This document shows positions 17,104 to 25,914 of a stretch of DNA of 64,000 nt, piece by piece. The stretch lies in NCBI RefSeq assembly GCF_003002815.1, contig NZ_PVTF01000003.1, positions 1 through 64,000 on the forward strand, given 5' to 3'. The stretch comes from Umezawaea tangerina (GTDB lineage Bacteria; Actinomycetota; Actinomycetes; Mycobacteriales; Pseudonocardiaceae). Each line of letters starts with the position of its first letter. Position 1 is the stretch's first letter. Below the pieces are notes generated by a model. It ran no database searches. It worked only from the letters and a program-made list of their open reading frames with translations, and was not told the DNA's origin. Made by a program: the position numbers and the translations under genes.

Positions 17104-17769
17104 TCACAGGTCGGCGTCGTCGCCGTATCCGGGCATGCGGCCGGTCACCACGAAGACGGTGCGCTTCGCGACGGAGACGGCGTGGTCGGCGAACCGCTCG
17201 TAGAAGCGGCCCAGCAGGGTGGTGTCGACGGCGGAGGCGACGCCGTGCTGCCAGTCCTTGTCCATGATCACCGTGAACAGGTGGCGGTGCAGGTCGTCCA
17301 TGGCGTCGTCGGCGTCCTCGATGAGGCGGGCCCGTGCGACGTCCTGGGTGCGGATGACCTCGGTGGTCTCGCGGGCGAGCTCGACCGCGATCCGGCCCAT
17401 CTCGGCGAAGTACGGCTTCACGTCGTCGCCCAGCACGGACTGGGGGTGGCGCCTGCGGGCGGCCTTGGCGACGTGCAGCGCGAGATCTCCCATGCGCTCC
17501 ACGCTTTCCGCCGCGTGGATGACGGCGAGCACGGTCCGCAGGTCGGTGGCGACGGGGGCCTGCAGGGCGAGCAGCGCGTACGACTGCTCCTCGATGCTGG
17601 CCCGCACGTCGTCGACCTTCGCGTCGTCGCCGATCACCTGCTCGGCGAGTGCGAGGTCCGATTCGAGCAGCGCGGTGGTCGCGCGCTCCATGGCGTCACC
17701 GACCATGCCGCACATGTCGGCGAGCTGGTCGGCGAGCTGTCCGAGCTGGTCATGGTAGGCCTCACGCAT
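17104..17769 (-). CDS. phoU: Phosphate transport regulator PhoU
   Basis: The 221-aa all-helical protein consists of two PhoU repeats. The metal-binding E/DxxxD-type motifs are seen as [15 protein letters not shown] (first half) and [13 protein letters not shown] (second half). PhoU links the Pst transporter to the PhoR sensor kinase and limits phosphate signalling. It lies about 1.6 kb from pstB on the other strand, separated by the MarR/hydrolase pair, so it is not in the pst operon. The start [12 protein letters not shown] is the family's usual one. Confidence 0.93.
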   Translation of the reverse strand: MREAYHDQLGQLADQLADMCGMVGDAMERATTALLESDLALAEQVIGDDAKVDDVRASIEEQSYALLALQAPVATDLRTVLAVIHAAESVERMGDLALHVAKAARRRHPQSVLGDDVKPYFAEMGRIAVELARETTEVIRTQDVARARLIEDADDAMDDLHRHLFTVIMDKDWQHGVASAVDTTLLGRFYERFADHAVSVAKRTVFVVTGRMPGYGDDADL

Positions 17770-17848
17770 GCCGACAGCGTACGTCGGCCGTGTCGCGGCA
17801 GCGACATCGTCGCATGAACCGCTGGTGAACCCGTGGCAACGAACGGAC

Positions 17849-20800
17849 TCACTTACAGAGGTCGGCGCCACCGTTCACAATGGACAGATCGCCGGGCGGC
17901 GTGGTCTGGCCGGCGTCGCCGCTGCCCGCCTTCGGGGTGACGACGGTCTCGTCGAAGTCCGGGCCGATGACCAGTGCGACCGCGCTGCCCATGCTGGTGT
18001 CCACCTGGAGCACCGCGCCGGGAACGGCCGCGGCGAGCGTCGCCGCCGCGTCCTCGCCGCCGACGCCGTACTTGATGATCGTCTTGTCCACCGGCGGGTT
18101 GTCGCCGATGTTCACGACGGTGAAGCCGACCTCGGTGAGCGACGCCTTGAGCCTGCCCGCCGCACCACCCGACGTCGGGTCGCCGTTGAGGACCTGGATG
18201 TTCACGTTCTTCGGGTCGATCACCTTGCCCTTGCCCGGCTGCGCCGGGGGCGCGGGCGGGCTCGACCCGGTGGTGGGCGCGGCGTCCGGCGTCTCGCCCG
18301 GCAGCGGCGTGCCCTCGATGACGGCCTTGAACAGCGCGTCGGTCTCGTCCTGCACCAGCAGCTCGGAGTTGTCGTCGTTGCTCGTGGTCGGACCCTCGTC
18401 GGTGCGGTGCGGCATGGTCACGAAGCTGACCCGGCCCGCGTCCAGGCCCTGCAACGACTGGCCCAGGGTGAGGAGCTGGTCGACGCCGACATTCTGGCCC
18501 TGCGTCGACGCGGCGAAGGCGTTGATGAACCCGTTGAGCTTGCCGGGGTTCAGCAGCGTCTCGTTGGACAACACCTTGCGCAGCAACGAGGACAGGAACT
18601 TCTGCTGGCGGGTGATCCGGTCGTAGTCGCCGAACACCTCGCCGGAGACCTTCCTGGCGCGCACGTAGTTCAGCGCCTGGTCACCGGAGATGTCGTACTT
18701 GCCCGGCTTGTCGAACAGCACGCCGAGCTCGTCGTCGACCATGGGCTTGGGCACGCAGACGTTCACGCTGCCGACCGCGTCGACCATGCCCTTGAACCCG
18801 TTGAAGTCGATGCTGACGAAGTGGTTGATGTTGAGGTGGGTGATCTCGCTCATCATCGAGGTCACGCACTTCGGGCCGCCGAGCGCGTAGGCGGTGTTGG
18901 CCAGCACGCCCTTCTCGGCGGGGATCTGCTCGCCGTTGTACTGCCCGGTGCCCGAGTCCCAGCCCTCGCAGGCGGGACGGGAGATCTGCACGTCGCGGGG
19001 CAGCGACACCACGACGACGCGCTTCCGGTCCGCCGGGACGTGCGCCAGCATCAGCACGTCCGACCGGGCGCCCTGCTCCTTGTCGGCCTCGCCGACGCCG
19101 TCGGACGGCTTGGCGCCCGCGCGGGTGTCGGAGCCGACGATCAGGAAGTTCTCGTCGCCGAGCTGCTTCTCCGCCTCGTGCACGGCGGCGGTGTTCGTGC
19201 CGAGCGCGTCGATCTCGGTGAACTTGCTGTCCACCCAGATCATCGCGCCCCACCCGAGACCAGTGGTCACGAAGATCAGCACGGCCGAGGTGAACGACAC
19301 GATCTTGATCAGCCGCACGATCTTGCTGTGCTTGGGGGTGCGCCCGCGCGCGGGCGCGGCGACCGGCTCGCCGTCGGGGTCCAGGATGACCGGGGCCGCG
19401 TACTCGGTCGCGTCCTCGTCCTCCTCGACCTTCCACGGCATGAGCTTCTGCTTGCGCTCCTTGCGCTTGCGCTCCTGCTCGGCGAGCTCGTCGTGCACCG
19501 CGGAGAACCGGGCCAGCGTGTGGTCGACCTCGCGGCGCTTCTTGACGTCGTCGCCGATGGCCTCCATCTCCGTGGTGAGGCTCGCCGGGTCGATCTCCTC
19601 GCGGCGCTCGGGCCCGCGCGGCGCCTCCGGGGCGGCCTCGTCCGGGCCCGCGCCGGGCACGGGCATGCGGCGGGAGGCACCGGGGTCGGTGCCGGGCGCC
19701 ATCGGCAGGCGGCGCGACCCGCTCGGGTCCGCGCCGGGCATCGGGCGCGACCCGCTGGGGTCGGGCACCTGGCGGGGCGACTCGGGCATCGGCGGCCGGA
19801 GGGCACCGGAGTCCACGCCGGGTGGCACCGGACGCGGGCCGGTCTGGTCCAGCCGGGACGAGATCGGGCGGGGACCGCTCGAGTCGCCGCGCGGCGGGAT
19901 CGGCCGAGGGCCGCTCACATCCCCGCGGGGCGGCGGAGGGGCCTGGGTGGGCGGAACGGGGCGGGCGCGGCGGCCCGTGCCGTCAGCGGGCGGCACAGGC
20001 GGCGGAACGACCGGACGGGGACGCGCGCCGGTGTGCTCGCCGGGCGGACCGACGGGCGGCACGGGTGGCGCGGCCCTGCGGCCGGTGGCGTCCACGGGGG
20101 GCATGGCGCGGCGGCCGGTGTCCTCGCCGCGCGGCGGCATCGGCGGACGCGGCGGGATCGGCCGCTGCCCGCTGGGCTGCTCGGGCGCGACCCGGCGGCC
20201 GGTCTGCTCGACGGGCGGGGCGGCCCGGCGACCGGTGGGCTCCACCGGTGGCGCGGCCCGGCGGCCCGTCGACTCGAACTCGACGGGGGGTTCCGGTGCG
20301 GCCCGGCGGCCGGTGGGCTCGATCGGCGGTTCGGGTGCGGCGCGACGGCCGGTGGGCTCGCCGACGGGCGGTTCGGGAGCGGCCCGTCGACCGGTCGGTT
20401 CACCGATGGGCGGTTCGGGTGCCGCGCGGCGACCCGTCGTCTCGATCGGTGGTGCCGCCCGGCGGCCGGTGGGCTCGACGGGCGGAGCGGCGCGGCGGCC
20501 GGTGGTCTCGGGTGCCGCCCGGCGGCCGGTCGGCTCCGCGGGGGGAGCGGCCCGGCGCCCGGTGGGCGGCGGCGGGGGTGCGGCCCGGCGGCCCGTCGAC
20601 TCGACCGGCTGGGCGCCGGTGGGCCTGGCGGGCGGGGGCTGGCGGACCGGGGGCGGCGGGGGCGCCGCGCGGCGCCCGGTCGTGGGAGCGGGCGTCTGAG
20701 CAGGGGGAACCGGCCTGGGGATGTTGGTGCGGCTGTGCCGCTCCACCAGGTCGGACACGCTCAGGCCGCCGCCGCCCTCGGCACGGCGTCGACGACCTTT

Positions 20801-20869
20801 GGGCTGCTCTTCTTCCGGTTCCTCGGGACCTCGGGACTCGGGGCCGCCACGGCGGGGCTCGTCGGGCAC
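17849..20869 (-). CDS. Giant LytR-CpsA-Psr (LCP) protein with TGRRAAP repeat tract
   Basis: This 1006-aa protein probably transfers glycopolymers to peptidoglycan. Residues 1-55 are charged. Residues about 60-370 are a proline/arginine-rich disordered tract with 16 TGRR units, 13 of them TGRRAAP. A charged helical segment follows (KRRE...ERKRKERKQ). A membrane span lies near 515-545. The LCP domain covers about 570-800, with [49 protein letters not shown] and [11 protein letters not shown] LytR_C domain lies at about 885-975 ([20 protein letters not shown]). The catalytic arginines of the family are present. The cytoplasmic repeat tail is far longer than in ordinary LCP proteins of 350-500 aa. 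Confidence 0.9.
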   Translation of the reverse strand: MPDEPRRGGPESRGPEEPEEEQPKGRRRRAEGGGGLSVSDLVERHSRTNIPRPVPPAQTPAPTTGRRAAPPPPPVRQPPPARPTGAQPVESTGRRAAPPPPPTGRRAAPPAEPTGRRAAPETTGRRAAPPVEPTGRRAAPPIETTGRRAAPEPPIGEPTGRRAAPEPPVGEPTGRRAAPEPPIEPTGRRAAPEPPVEFESTGRRAAPPVEPTGRRAAPPVEQTGRRVAPEQPSGQRPIPPRPPMPPRGEDTGRRAMPPVDATGRRAAPPVPPVGPPGEHTGARPRPVVPPPVPPADGTGRRARPVPPTQAPPPPRGDVSGPRPIPPRGDSSGPRPISSRLDQTGPRPVPPGVDSGALRPPMPESPRQVPDPSGSRPMPGADPSGSRRLPMAPGTDPGASRRMPVPGAGPDEAAPEAPRGPERREEIDPASLTTEMEAIGDDVKKRREVDHTLARFSAVHDELAEQERKRKERKQKLMPWKVEEDEDATEYAAPVILDPDGEPVAAPARGRTPKHSKIVRLIKIVSFTSAVLIFVTTGLGWGAMIWVDSKFTEIDALGTNTAAVHEAEKQLGDENFLIVGSDTRAGAKPSDGVGEADKEQGARSDVLMLAHVPADRKRVVVVSLPRDVQISRPACEGWDSGTGQYNGEQIPAEKGVLANTAYALGGPKCVTSMMSEITHLNINHFVSIDFNGFKGMVDAVGSVNVCVPKPMVDDELGVLFDKPGKYDISGDQALNYVRARKVSGEVFGDYDRITRQQKFLSSLLRKVLSNETLLNPGKLNGFINAFAASTQGQNVGVDQLLTLGQSLQGLDAGRVSFVTMPHRTDEGPTTSNDDNSELLVQDETDALFKAVIEGTPLPGETPDAAPTTGSSPPAPPAQPGKGKVIDPKNVNIQVLNGDPTSGGAAGRLKASLTEVGFTVVNIGDNPPVDKTIIKYGVGGEDAAATLAAAVPGAVLQVDTSMGSAVALVIGPDFDETVVTPKAGSGDAGQTTPPGDLSIVNGGADLCK
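19963..20680 (-). repeat. Coding repeat tract (TGRRAAP units)
   Basis: Sixteen imperfect units of 21-45 nt encode TGRRxxP followed by proline/glutamate spacers. They are irregular in spacing and all lie in one reading frame, so this is a protein-level repeat and not a CRISPR array. Confidence 0.85.
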
Positions 20870-21084
20870 CCGGTCTCCCTTCAGGTAAGTCCACTACAGG
20901 TTCGTCATCACGAGTTGACGACATCAAGGACACATTGGTTGCACCACCGGCGTGTCAGTGCGCTCGATAGTACGGATGACAGCGACTCCTGACGACCACT
21001 CCCGGTGATACCGGTGGGACAAGTAGTCGGTTGCGCGCAGTCCTGAAGGTCCGAATGGGTGAACGACCAGGTGAAACGGGTTCG
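20870..21084. other. Intergenic region between LCP gene and GGDEF gene
   Basis: These 215 bp upstream of the LCP gene contain no coding frame that I can support. They must hold the LCP promoter, and are relatively AT-rich around 20890-20990. Confidence 0.5.
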
Positions 21085-21960
21085 TCAGTAGTAACCGAGA
21101 ACCCGTGAATCGGTGATCGCCCGGCGGCCCGCGGCGGGCCCGGCGAGCTTCACCCGACCGTTCTCGCGGTAGGCGACGGCGTTCCGGCCCGACTGCTTGG
21201 CCGTGTAGAGGAGGCTGTCCGCGCGGAGCAACTGCTGCTCAGCGCTGACCGGAGGGCGCGACGGGACGGCCTCGACGGGCGGCTCGTAGGCCATGCCGCC
21301 GCTGACCGTGACCCGCAGGCCGGGGGCGACGCACGACCATTCGTGACACTCGACACGTTCGCGGGCCGCCTCGACGATGTCGACGGCCGCCGTCGGGGTC
21401 ACGTTCGGCAGCACGAGCACGAACTCCTCGCCCCCGTACCGGGCGCAGAAGGCGTCCGCGGGGAGGTCGGTCTGCAGCAGCTCCACCACCCGTTGCAGCA
21501 CGCGGTCGCCCAGCAGGTGGCCGAAGGTGTCGTTGACCTGCTTGAACCAGTCGAGGTCCATCAGCGCTATGGCCAGCCCGTGCCGCGAGCTGCCGCGTTC
21601 GGCGAGGATCGCCAGCAGCCGCTGGTCGAGGTACCGGCGGTTGTAGCTGTCGGTCAGGCTGTCGCGCAGGCTCTGCTCGCGCGCCTCGGCATGCTCCCGG
21701 CGCAGCCGGTCGACCTCCCGGCGGAGCTGCTCCGGGACCCTGGGCGGTTCGCCCTGGTCGGCGTACACCGCGTCGAGGGCCGACCGCAGGTGCTGGTAGG
21801 CCTGCCGCCACTGGCCGCGGGACGCCAGCAGCGTGGCGATGGACTCGTGGAGCTGGACGAGCCCGGTGCTCTCGGGGGTGGTGGCGTCTACCGCGAGCGG
21901 GTGTTCGTCGGGCTTCCTGCTCGGGTCTGACTCGGCGACTTCGGGTCGCAGTGCGGTCAT
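21085..21960 (-). CDS. GGDEF-domain diguanylate cyclase
   Basis: The 291-aa protein combines an N-terminal helical region (about 30-110, HESIATLLASRGQWRQAYQH and a coiled coil) with a GGDEF domain (about 115-270). The active site is GGEEF (near residue 178). The supporting motifs DSLTDSYNRRYLDQRL and MDLDWFKQVNDTFGHLLGD bind substrate and metal. It should make cyclic di-GMP from two GTP. No EAL domain or membrane span is seen. The ATG at 21960 has GGGAGG 8 nt upstream; a GTG three codons earlier overlaps that box and is less likely. Confidence 0.92.
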   Translation of the reverse strand: MTALRPEVAESDPSRKPDEHPLAVDATTPESTGLVQLHESIATLLASRGQWRQAYQHLRSALDAVYADQGEPPRVPEQLRREVDRLRREHAEAREQSLRDSLTDSYNRRYLDQRLLAILAERGSSRHGLAIALMDLDWFKQVNDTFGHLLGDRVLQRVVELLQTDLPADAFCARYGGEEFVLVLPNVTPTAAVDIVEAARERVECHEWSCVAPGLRVTVSGGMAYEPPVEAVPSRPPVSAEQQLLRADSLLYTAKQSGRNAVAYRENGRVKLAGPAAGRRAITDSRVLGYY

Positions 21961-22138
21961 CGCGCTCACCTCCCTACTTGCCTGGTGTCGTCCCTTGAGA
22001 GGCGGCGCTTGAGCCAGCGGGACGCGTGGACGCGTTATTTCCCCCGTCTGGTTGACTGCCGACTGCTCCGAACTAGTGACGTTCAGTGATCAACTTGGCT
22101 CTCCGTGCGCTGTCGTGCGCCGCGGTGGCGGAACGCCC

Positions 22139-22603
22139 TCAGCCGCCCACGCAGGGGGCGAACCCGTAGGCCTTGCCGTCGATCACCACGACGTGCAGCG
22201 ACCCGATCTGCACGCCCACCGCCGCGCGGTCCTCGAGCAGCGTCACGGTGGCCGCGACGACGTAGACGACCCCGCGCGGGTGCACCCGCTCACCAGGGGG
22301 TTCCCAGTCCGGGTCCATCCGGAGCGTCGACATCGTCGGCTCCATCCGCAGCGTGCCCTCGCGCAGCTCGCACGCCTGCTTGCGGAAGTCCGGGTGCTGG
22401 GTGTCCTGGAGCAGCTTGCGCTGCTCGGAGTTGCCCTTGCCGCCGGCGTCGTTCAGCTCGGTGAAGTACTCCTGGACCTGCCCGCGTTCGACTTCGGTGA
22501 TCCGCAGCGGCCGGGCCGTGCCCGCCACCTGGGATCCGCAGCCGCCCAGCAGCAGCGCCCCGGCCACGGCCAGTGCGCGCGCCGAGCGGCCGCCGTCACC
22601 CAC
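22139..22603 (-). CDS. Putative secreted lipoprotein
   Basis: The 154-aa product starts at GTG and has a lipobox LLGGC at about residue 22, followed by a short acidic/basic region and a beta-rich domain with two further cysteines. I do not recognise the family. It overlaps the end of the dihydrouridine synthase gene by 8 bp, so it is co-transcribed with it. A CACxG-rich C-terminus (FAPCVGG) suggests a disulfide with the cysteine of KQACEL. Confidence 0.7.
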   Translation of the reverse strand: MGDGGRSARALAVAGALLLGGCGSQVAGTARPLRITEVERGQVQEYFTELNDAGGKGNSEQRKLLQDTQHPDFRKQACELREGTLRMEPTMSTLRMDPDWEPPGERVHPRGVVYVVAATVTLLEDRAAVGVQIGSLHVVVIDGKAYGFAPCVGG

Positions 22604-23738
22604 CCGAGTGCATCACTTCGGCCCCCATGGGCACGGTGGCGTCCTCGGGGTCGTCCAGCCACCCCTCCGGCAGGACCACCTTCGCGGGCGAGCCCTGGCG
22701 GCCGCGGGGGCCCTCCGCCTCGGACGGGTAGGGGGCGTCGTGGTCCAGCTGCCCGATCAGGTCGTCGAGCTCGGCGAGCGTGCCGACCATGGCGAAGCTG
22801 CGCCGCAGGTCGCCGCCCACCGGGAAGCCCCGCAGGTACCAGGCCATGTGCTTGCGCAGGTCGCGCACGCCCTTGTCCTCGCCGTAGTGCTCGGTCAGCA
22901 GCTCGGCGTGCGTGCGCAGGATCGTCGAGACCTCGCCCAGGCTCGGCCCCTCCGGGATCGGCAGGCCGGCGAACGCCGCCTGCAGGTCCCGGAACAGCCA
23001 CGGCCGCCCGAGGCACCCGCGCCCGACGACCACGCCGTCGCACCCGGTCTCGTCGACCATCCGCAGGGCGTCCTGGGCGCTGAAGACGTCGCCGTTGCCC
23101 AGCACCGGGATCGTGGTCACGGCCTCCTTGAGCCGCGCGATCGCCGACCAGTCCGCCTGCCCGGAGTACCGCTGCGCCGCCGTCCGCGCGTGCAGCGCGA
23201 CCGACCTCGCCCCCTCCGCCTCCGCGATCCGGCCCGCGTCCAGGTACGTCAGGTGCTCGTCGTCGATCCCGATCCGGAACTTCACCGTCACCGGGATGCC
23301 CGCGGGCTCGGCCGCCTCGACCGCGGCCCGCACGATCTCCCCGAACAGCCGCCGCTTGTACGGCAGCGCCGCCCCGCCGCCCTTGCGGGTGACCTTCGGG
23401 ACCGGGCAGCCGAAGTTCATGTCGACGTGGTCGGCGAGGTCCTCGTCCACGATCATCCGGACGGCCTTGCCCATGGTGACCGGGTCGACGCCGTAGAGCT
23501 GCATCGACCGGGGGTGCTCGTCGCGGTCGAACGTGATCATGTGCAGGGTCGTCGCGTCGCGCTCCACGAGCGCGCGCGCCGTCACCATCTCGCACACGTA
23601 GAGCCCCGCGCCGTACTGCCTGCACAGCCTGCGGAACGCCACGTTCGTGATGCCCGCCATCGGCGCGAGCACGACCGGCGGATCGACCTCGAACGGGCCG
23701 ATCCGCAAGGACTGGGTGGTCTGGAGTGCGGTGGACAT
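22596..23738 (-). CDS. dus: tRNA-dihydrouridine synthase (DusB-like)
   Basis: The protein of about 380 aa has the Dus fold: VVLAPMAGITNVAFRRLCR at the N-terminus, HVDMNFGCPVPKVTRKGGG with the substrate-side cysteine (NFGCP), VTVKFRIGIDD, ALHARTAAQRYSG and the FMN-phosphate region VLGNGDVFSAQDA then DGVVVGRGCLGRPW. It reduces uridines in tRNA with FMN and NADPH. Possible starts are MSTALQ (23738, chosen) and MDWMST (23747); neither has a strong ribosome site. A lipoprotein gene overlaps its end. Confidence 0.93.
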   Translation of the reverse strand: MSTALQTTQSLRIGPFEVDPPVVLAPMAGITNVAFRRLCRQYGAGLYVCEMVTARALVERDATTLHMITFDRDEHPRSMQLYGVDPVTMGKAVRMIVDEDLADHVDMNFGCPVPKVTRKGGGAALPYKRRLFGEIVRAAVEAAEPAGIPVTVKFRIGIDDEHLTYLDAGRIAEAEGARSVALHARTAAQRYSGQADWSAIARLKEAVTTIPVLGNGDVFSAQDALRMVDETGCDGVVVGRGCLGRPWLFRDLQAAFAGLPIPEGPSLGEVSTILRTHAELLTEHYGEDKGVRDLRKHMAWYLRGFPVGGDLRRSFAMVGTLAELDDLIGQLDHDAPYPSEAEGPRGRQGSPAKVVLPEGWLDDPEDATVPMGAEVMHSGG

Positions 23739-23815
23739 CCAGTCCATTGTCACCCGACGGCGGAGTGGACGTGCACCGGATCGGCGAGTCGGCCGTCACC
23801 CGGCCGCGACGAGGC

Positions 23816-24301
23816 TCAGAACGGCACCGACAGGCAGGCCAGGCGGGCGCCCGCGGTGCCGGCGGTGCCGCTGCCGGTGTGCGTGTGCTCGGCGTGGACG
23901 ACGACGGAGGCGGGGCGGCGGTCGGTGAACGTCCAGTCCACGCGCGCCACGGCGAGCCCGGAGCCCTTGGCGTTGGTGGTGAAGTCGAGCCAGATCTCGT
24001 TGTCCGGGTTGGCGAACGCGGGGTCGGTGGCGCCGCCCTGCCGGTGCTGGAAGTGCGGGCCGGAGTCGGCGGGGCCGAGGCCGCACGGCTTGGTGTGGGC
24101 GTGGGCACCGTAGGCGTGGTCGGGCAGCAGGCCCTCGGTGTGCAGCAGCACGAACGTGCCCCCGCCGGGCGTCTCCCAGGACAGCACGGTCGCCTCCGAG
24201 CCGACGGGCGCCTGCGCGATGTCGTAGACCGTCAGCGCGCCGGAGACGTGGACGGGCGTGGCGAGGACTGCGCTGAGCGCGAGGGCCGCGGCGAGGTGCA
24301 T
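23816..24301 (-). CDS. Exported Cu/Zn superoxide dismutase family protein
   Basis: The 161-aa protein has a cleavable signal peptide (MHLAAALALSAVLATPV). Its SodC-like body has the metal ligand region YGAHAHTKPCGLG, then SGPHFQH, NPDNEIWLDF, KGSGLAVARVDW, VVHAEHTHTGSG and the final cysteine in GARLACLSVPF. These positions correspond to the copper/zinc histidines and the intramolecular disulfide of SodC. Some spacing is shorter than in classical SodC, so full activity is likely but not certain. Confidence 0.82.
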   Translation of the reverse strand: MHLAAALALSAVLATPVHVSGALTVYDIAQAPVGSEATVLSWETPGGGTFVLLHTEGLLPDHAYGAHAHTKPCGLGPADSGPHFQHRQGGATDPAFANPDNEIWLDFTTNAKGSGLAVARVDWTFTDRRPASVVVHAEHTHTGSGTAGTAGARLACLSVPF

Positions 24302-24358
24302 GGGCCATCAGTAGCGCCCGGACGGGCGCCGGGCCAGCCGCGTCACCCGGTCCGGTGA

Positions 24359-25675
24359 TCACCCGACGTCGCGGCCCAGCAGGTCCTCCTCGGTCTCGCC
24401 GCGCACCAGCACGGTGGCGACCCCGTCGCGCAGCCCGATCAGCGGCGGGCGGCACACCTGGTTGTAGTTCGACGCGAGCGAGTGGTGGTAGGCGCCTGTG
24501 CACGGCACCGCCAAGACGTCCCCGGCGTGCACGTCCTCCGGCAGCAGCACGTCCTCGGCCAGCACGTCGCCCGCCTCGCAGTGCCGCCCCACGACGGTGA
24601 CCTTCCGCCGCGGCGCCGTCGAGCCCCGGCCCACCAGCCGCGCGTGGTAGCGGGCCCCGTAGAGGGACGGCCGGGCGTTGTCGCTCATCCCGCCGTCCAC
24701 CGCGACGAACGGTCCCTTCACGCCGACCACCCGGTAGAGCGTGACCCCGGCGTTGGCCACGACGGACCGCCCCGGCTCGACCACCAGCCTCGGCACGGGC
24801 AGCCGCGCGCGGCCGCACTCGTACCGCAGGGCGCCGCGCACCCGTGCGGCGTACCCGCCCAGGTCGAACTCGTCGGAATCGGGCAGGTGCGGGACCGCGA
24901 ACCCGCCGCCCAGGTCCAGCTCCTCCAGCACGAGCCCGTGCTCGTCGCGCACCCGCGCCAGCACGGCGACCATCCGCCGCGCGGCCAGCTCGTAGGACGC
25001 CACCCGCCGCTCCTGCGACCCGATGTGGCAGTGCAGCCCGACCAGCCGCAGGTTCGGCCGCGCCGCGATCCGGCGCACGGCCTCCAGCGCGTCCTGGACC
25101 GACATCCCGAACTTCTGCCACGGGACCCCGGTCGAGATCGCCCGGTGCGCGCCGGCCTCCACGTCGGGCGTCACCCGCACCAGCACCCGCTGCCCGGCCG
25201 GCGCCAGCGCCGCGACCCGGTCGACCTCGTCGACCGAGTCGACCACGATCCGCCCCACGCCCCAGCCGATGGCCGCCTTCAGGTCGTCGGGCGTCTTCGC
25301 GTTGCCGTGCAACAGGATCCGCTCACCGGGGAACCCCGCGGAGCGCGCCACGGCGATCTCGCCCGCCGAGCACACGTCCAGCGACAGCCCCTCCTCGCCG
25401 ACCCACCGCAGCACCGCCCGGCAGCTCAGCGCCTTCCCCGCGTACACGACCTCGGCCTCCGGCAGCACCTCCCGGAACCACCGGCACCGCGCCCGCACGT
25501 CGGCCTCGTCCAGCAGGTAGCTCGGCGTCCCGAAGCGCGCGGCCACCACGCCCAGCGCGACCCCGCCCACGAGCAGGTCGCCCGCACCCGCCACCGTCCC
25601 CCGCGGCCACAGCCGCGGGTCCACCCGGTCGCCCGTCCACGACCCGACACTCGGCACCAGCTCGGCAAGAGTCAT
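24359..25675 (-). CDS. lysA: Diaminopimelate decarboxylase
   Basis: The 438-aa PLP enzyme converts meso-diaminopimelate to L-lysine. The PLP lysine lies in VVYAGKALSCRAVLR. Other hallmarks are LLHGNAKTPDDL, LRLVGLHCHIGSQ, LDLGGGFAV, VVEPGRSVVANAG, DGGMSDNARPSLYGARYHA and VVGRHCEAGDVLAEDV, in which the cysteine reaches the neighbouring active site. The start MTLAELVPSVG matches homologues; the longer in-frame start would run toward the tRNA promoter. It lies upstream of, and on the opposite strand to, the tRNA-Lys gene, a pairing of biosynthesis and usage that is probably chance. Confidence 0.95.
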   Translation of the reverse strand: MTLAELVPSVGSWTGDRVDPRLWPRGTVAGAGDLLVGGVALGVVAARFGTPSYLLDEADVRARCRWFREVLPEAEVVYAGKALSCRAVLRWVGEEGLSLDVCSAGEIAVARSAGFPGERILLHGNAKTPDDLKAAIGWGVGRIVVDSVDEVDRVAALAPAGQRVLVRVTPDVEAGAHRAISTGVPWQKFGMSVQDALEAVRRIAARPNLRLVGLHCHIGSQERRVASYELAARRMVAVLARVRDEHGLVLEELDLGGGFAVPHLPDSDEFDLGGYAARVRGALRYECGRARLPVPRLVVEPGRSVVANAGVTLYRVVGVKGPFVAVDGGMSDNARPSLYGARYHARLVGRGSTAPRRKVTVVGRHCEAGDVLAEDVLLPEDVHAGDVLAVPCTGAYHHSLASNYNQVCRPPLIGLRDGVATVLVRGETEEDLLGRDVG

Positions 25676-25841
25676 GTCCCCAGAACACCTCCGCGCGAGA
25701 CCGCACCCCAGCGCCCGGACACCGCCCTGACGCCCCCACCAGCGATCTTGCCGCCACCCTAACGCGGGCGTGGCGCGCGCCACAGGTCCGCACACCGACC
25801 GGCTTCGGGCCCGCTTGCCCGCTTCCACTAACCTTGGTCGC

Positions 25842-25914
25842 GGGCCGCTAGCTCAACTGGCAGAGCAGCGGACTTTTAATCCGCGGGTTCGGGGTTCGAT
25901 CCCCCGGCGGCCCA
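25842..25914 (+). tRNA. tRNA-Lys (anticodon TTT)
   Basis: A 73-nt cloverleaf can be drawn: acceptor GGGCCGC/GCGGCCC with discriminator A, a D-arm with AGCTCAACTGGCAGAGC, anticodon stem GCGGA/TCCGC with loop CTTTTAA, and T-arm CGGGG-TTCGATC-CCCCG. The CCA end is not encoded. The 3' half from 25872 on is the attL core supplied by the integrated element, so integration leaves the gene intact. Confidence 0.95.

Noticed and set aside
19963-20680. Repeat tract considered as CRISPR
   Set aside because: The repeats are in one reading frame of the LCP gene with variable spacing and no unique spacers.
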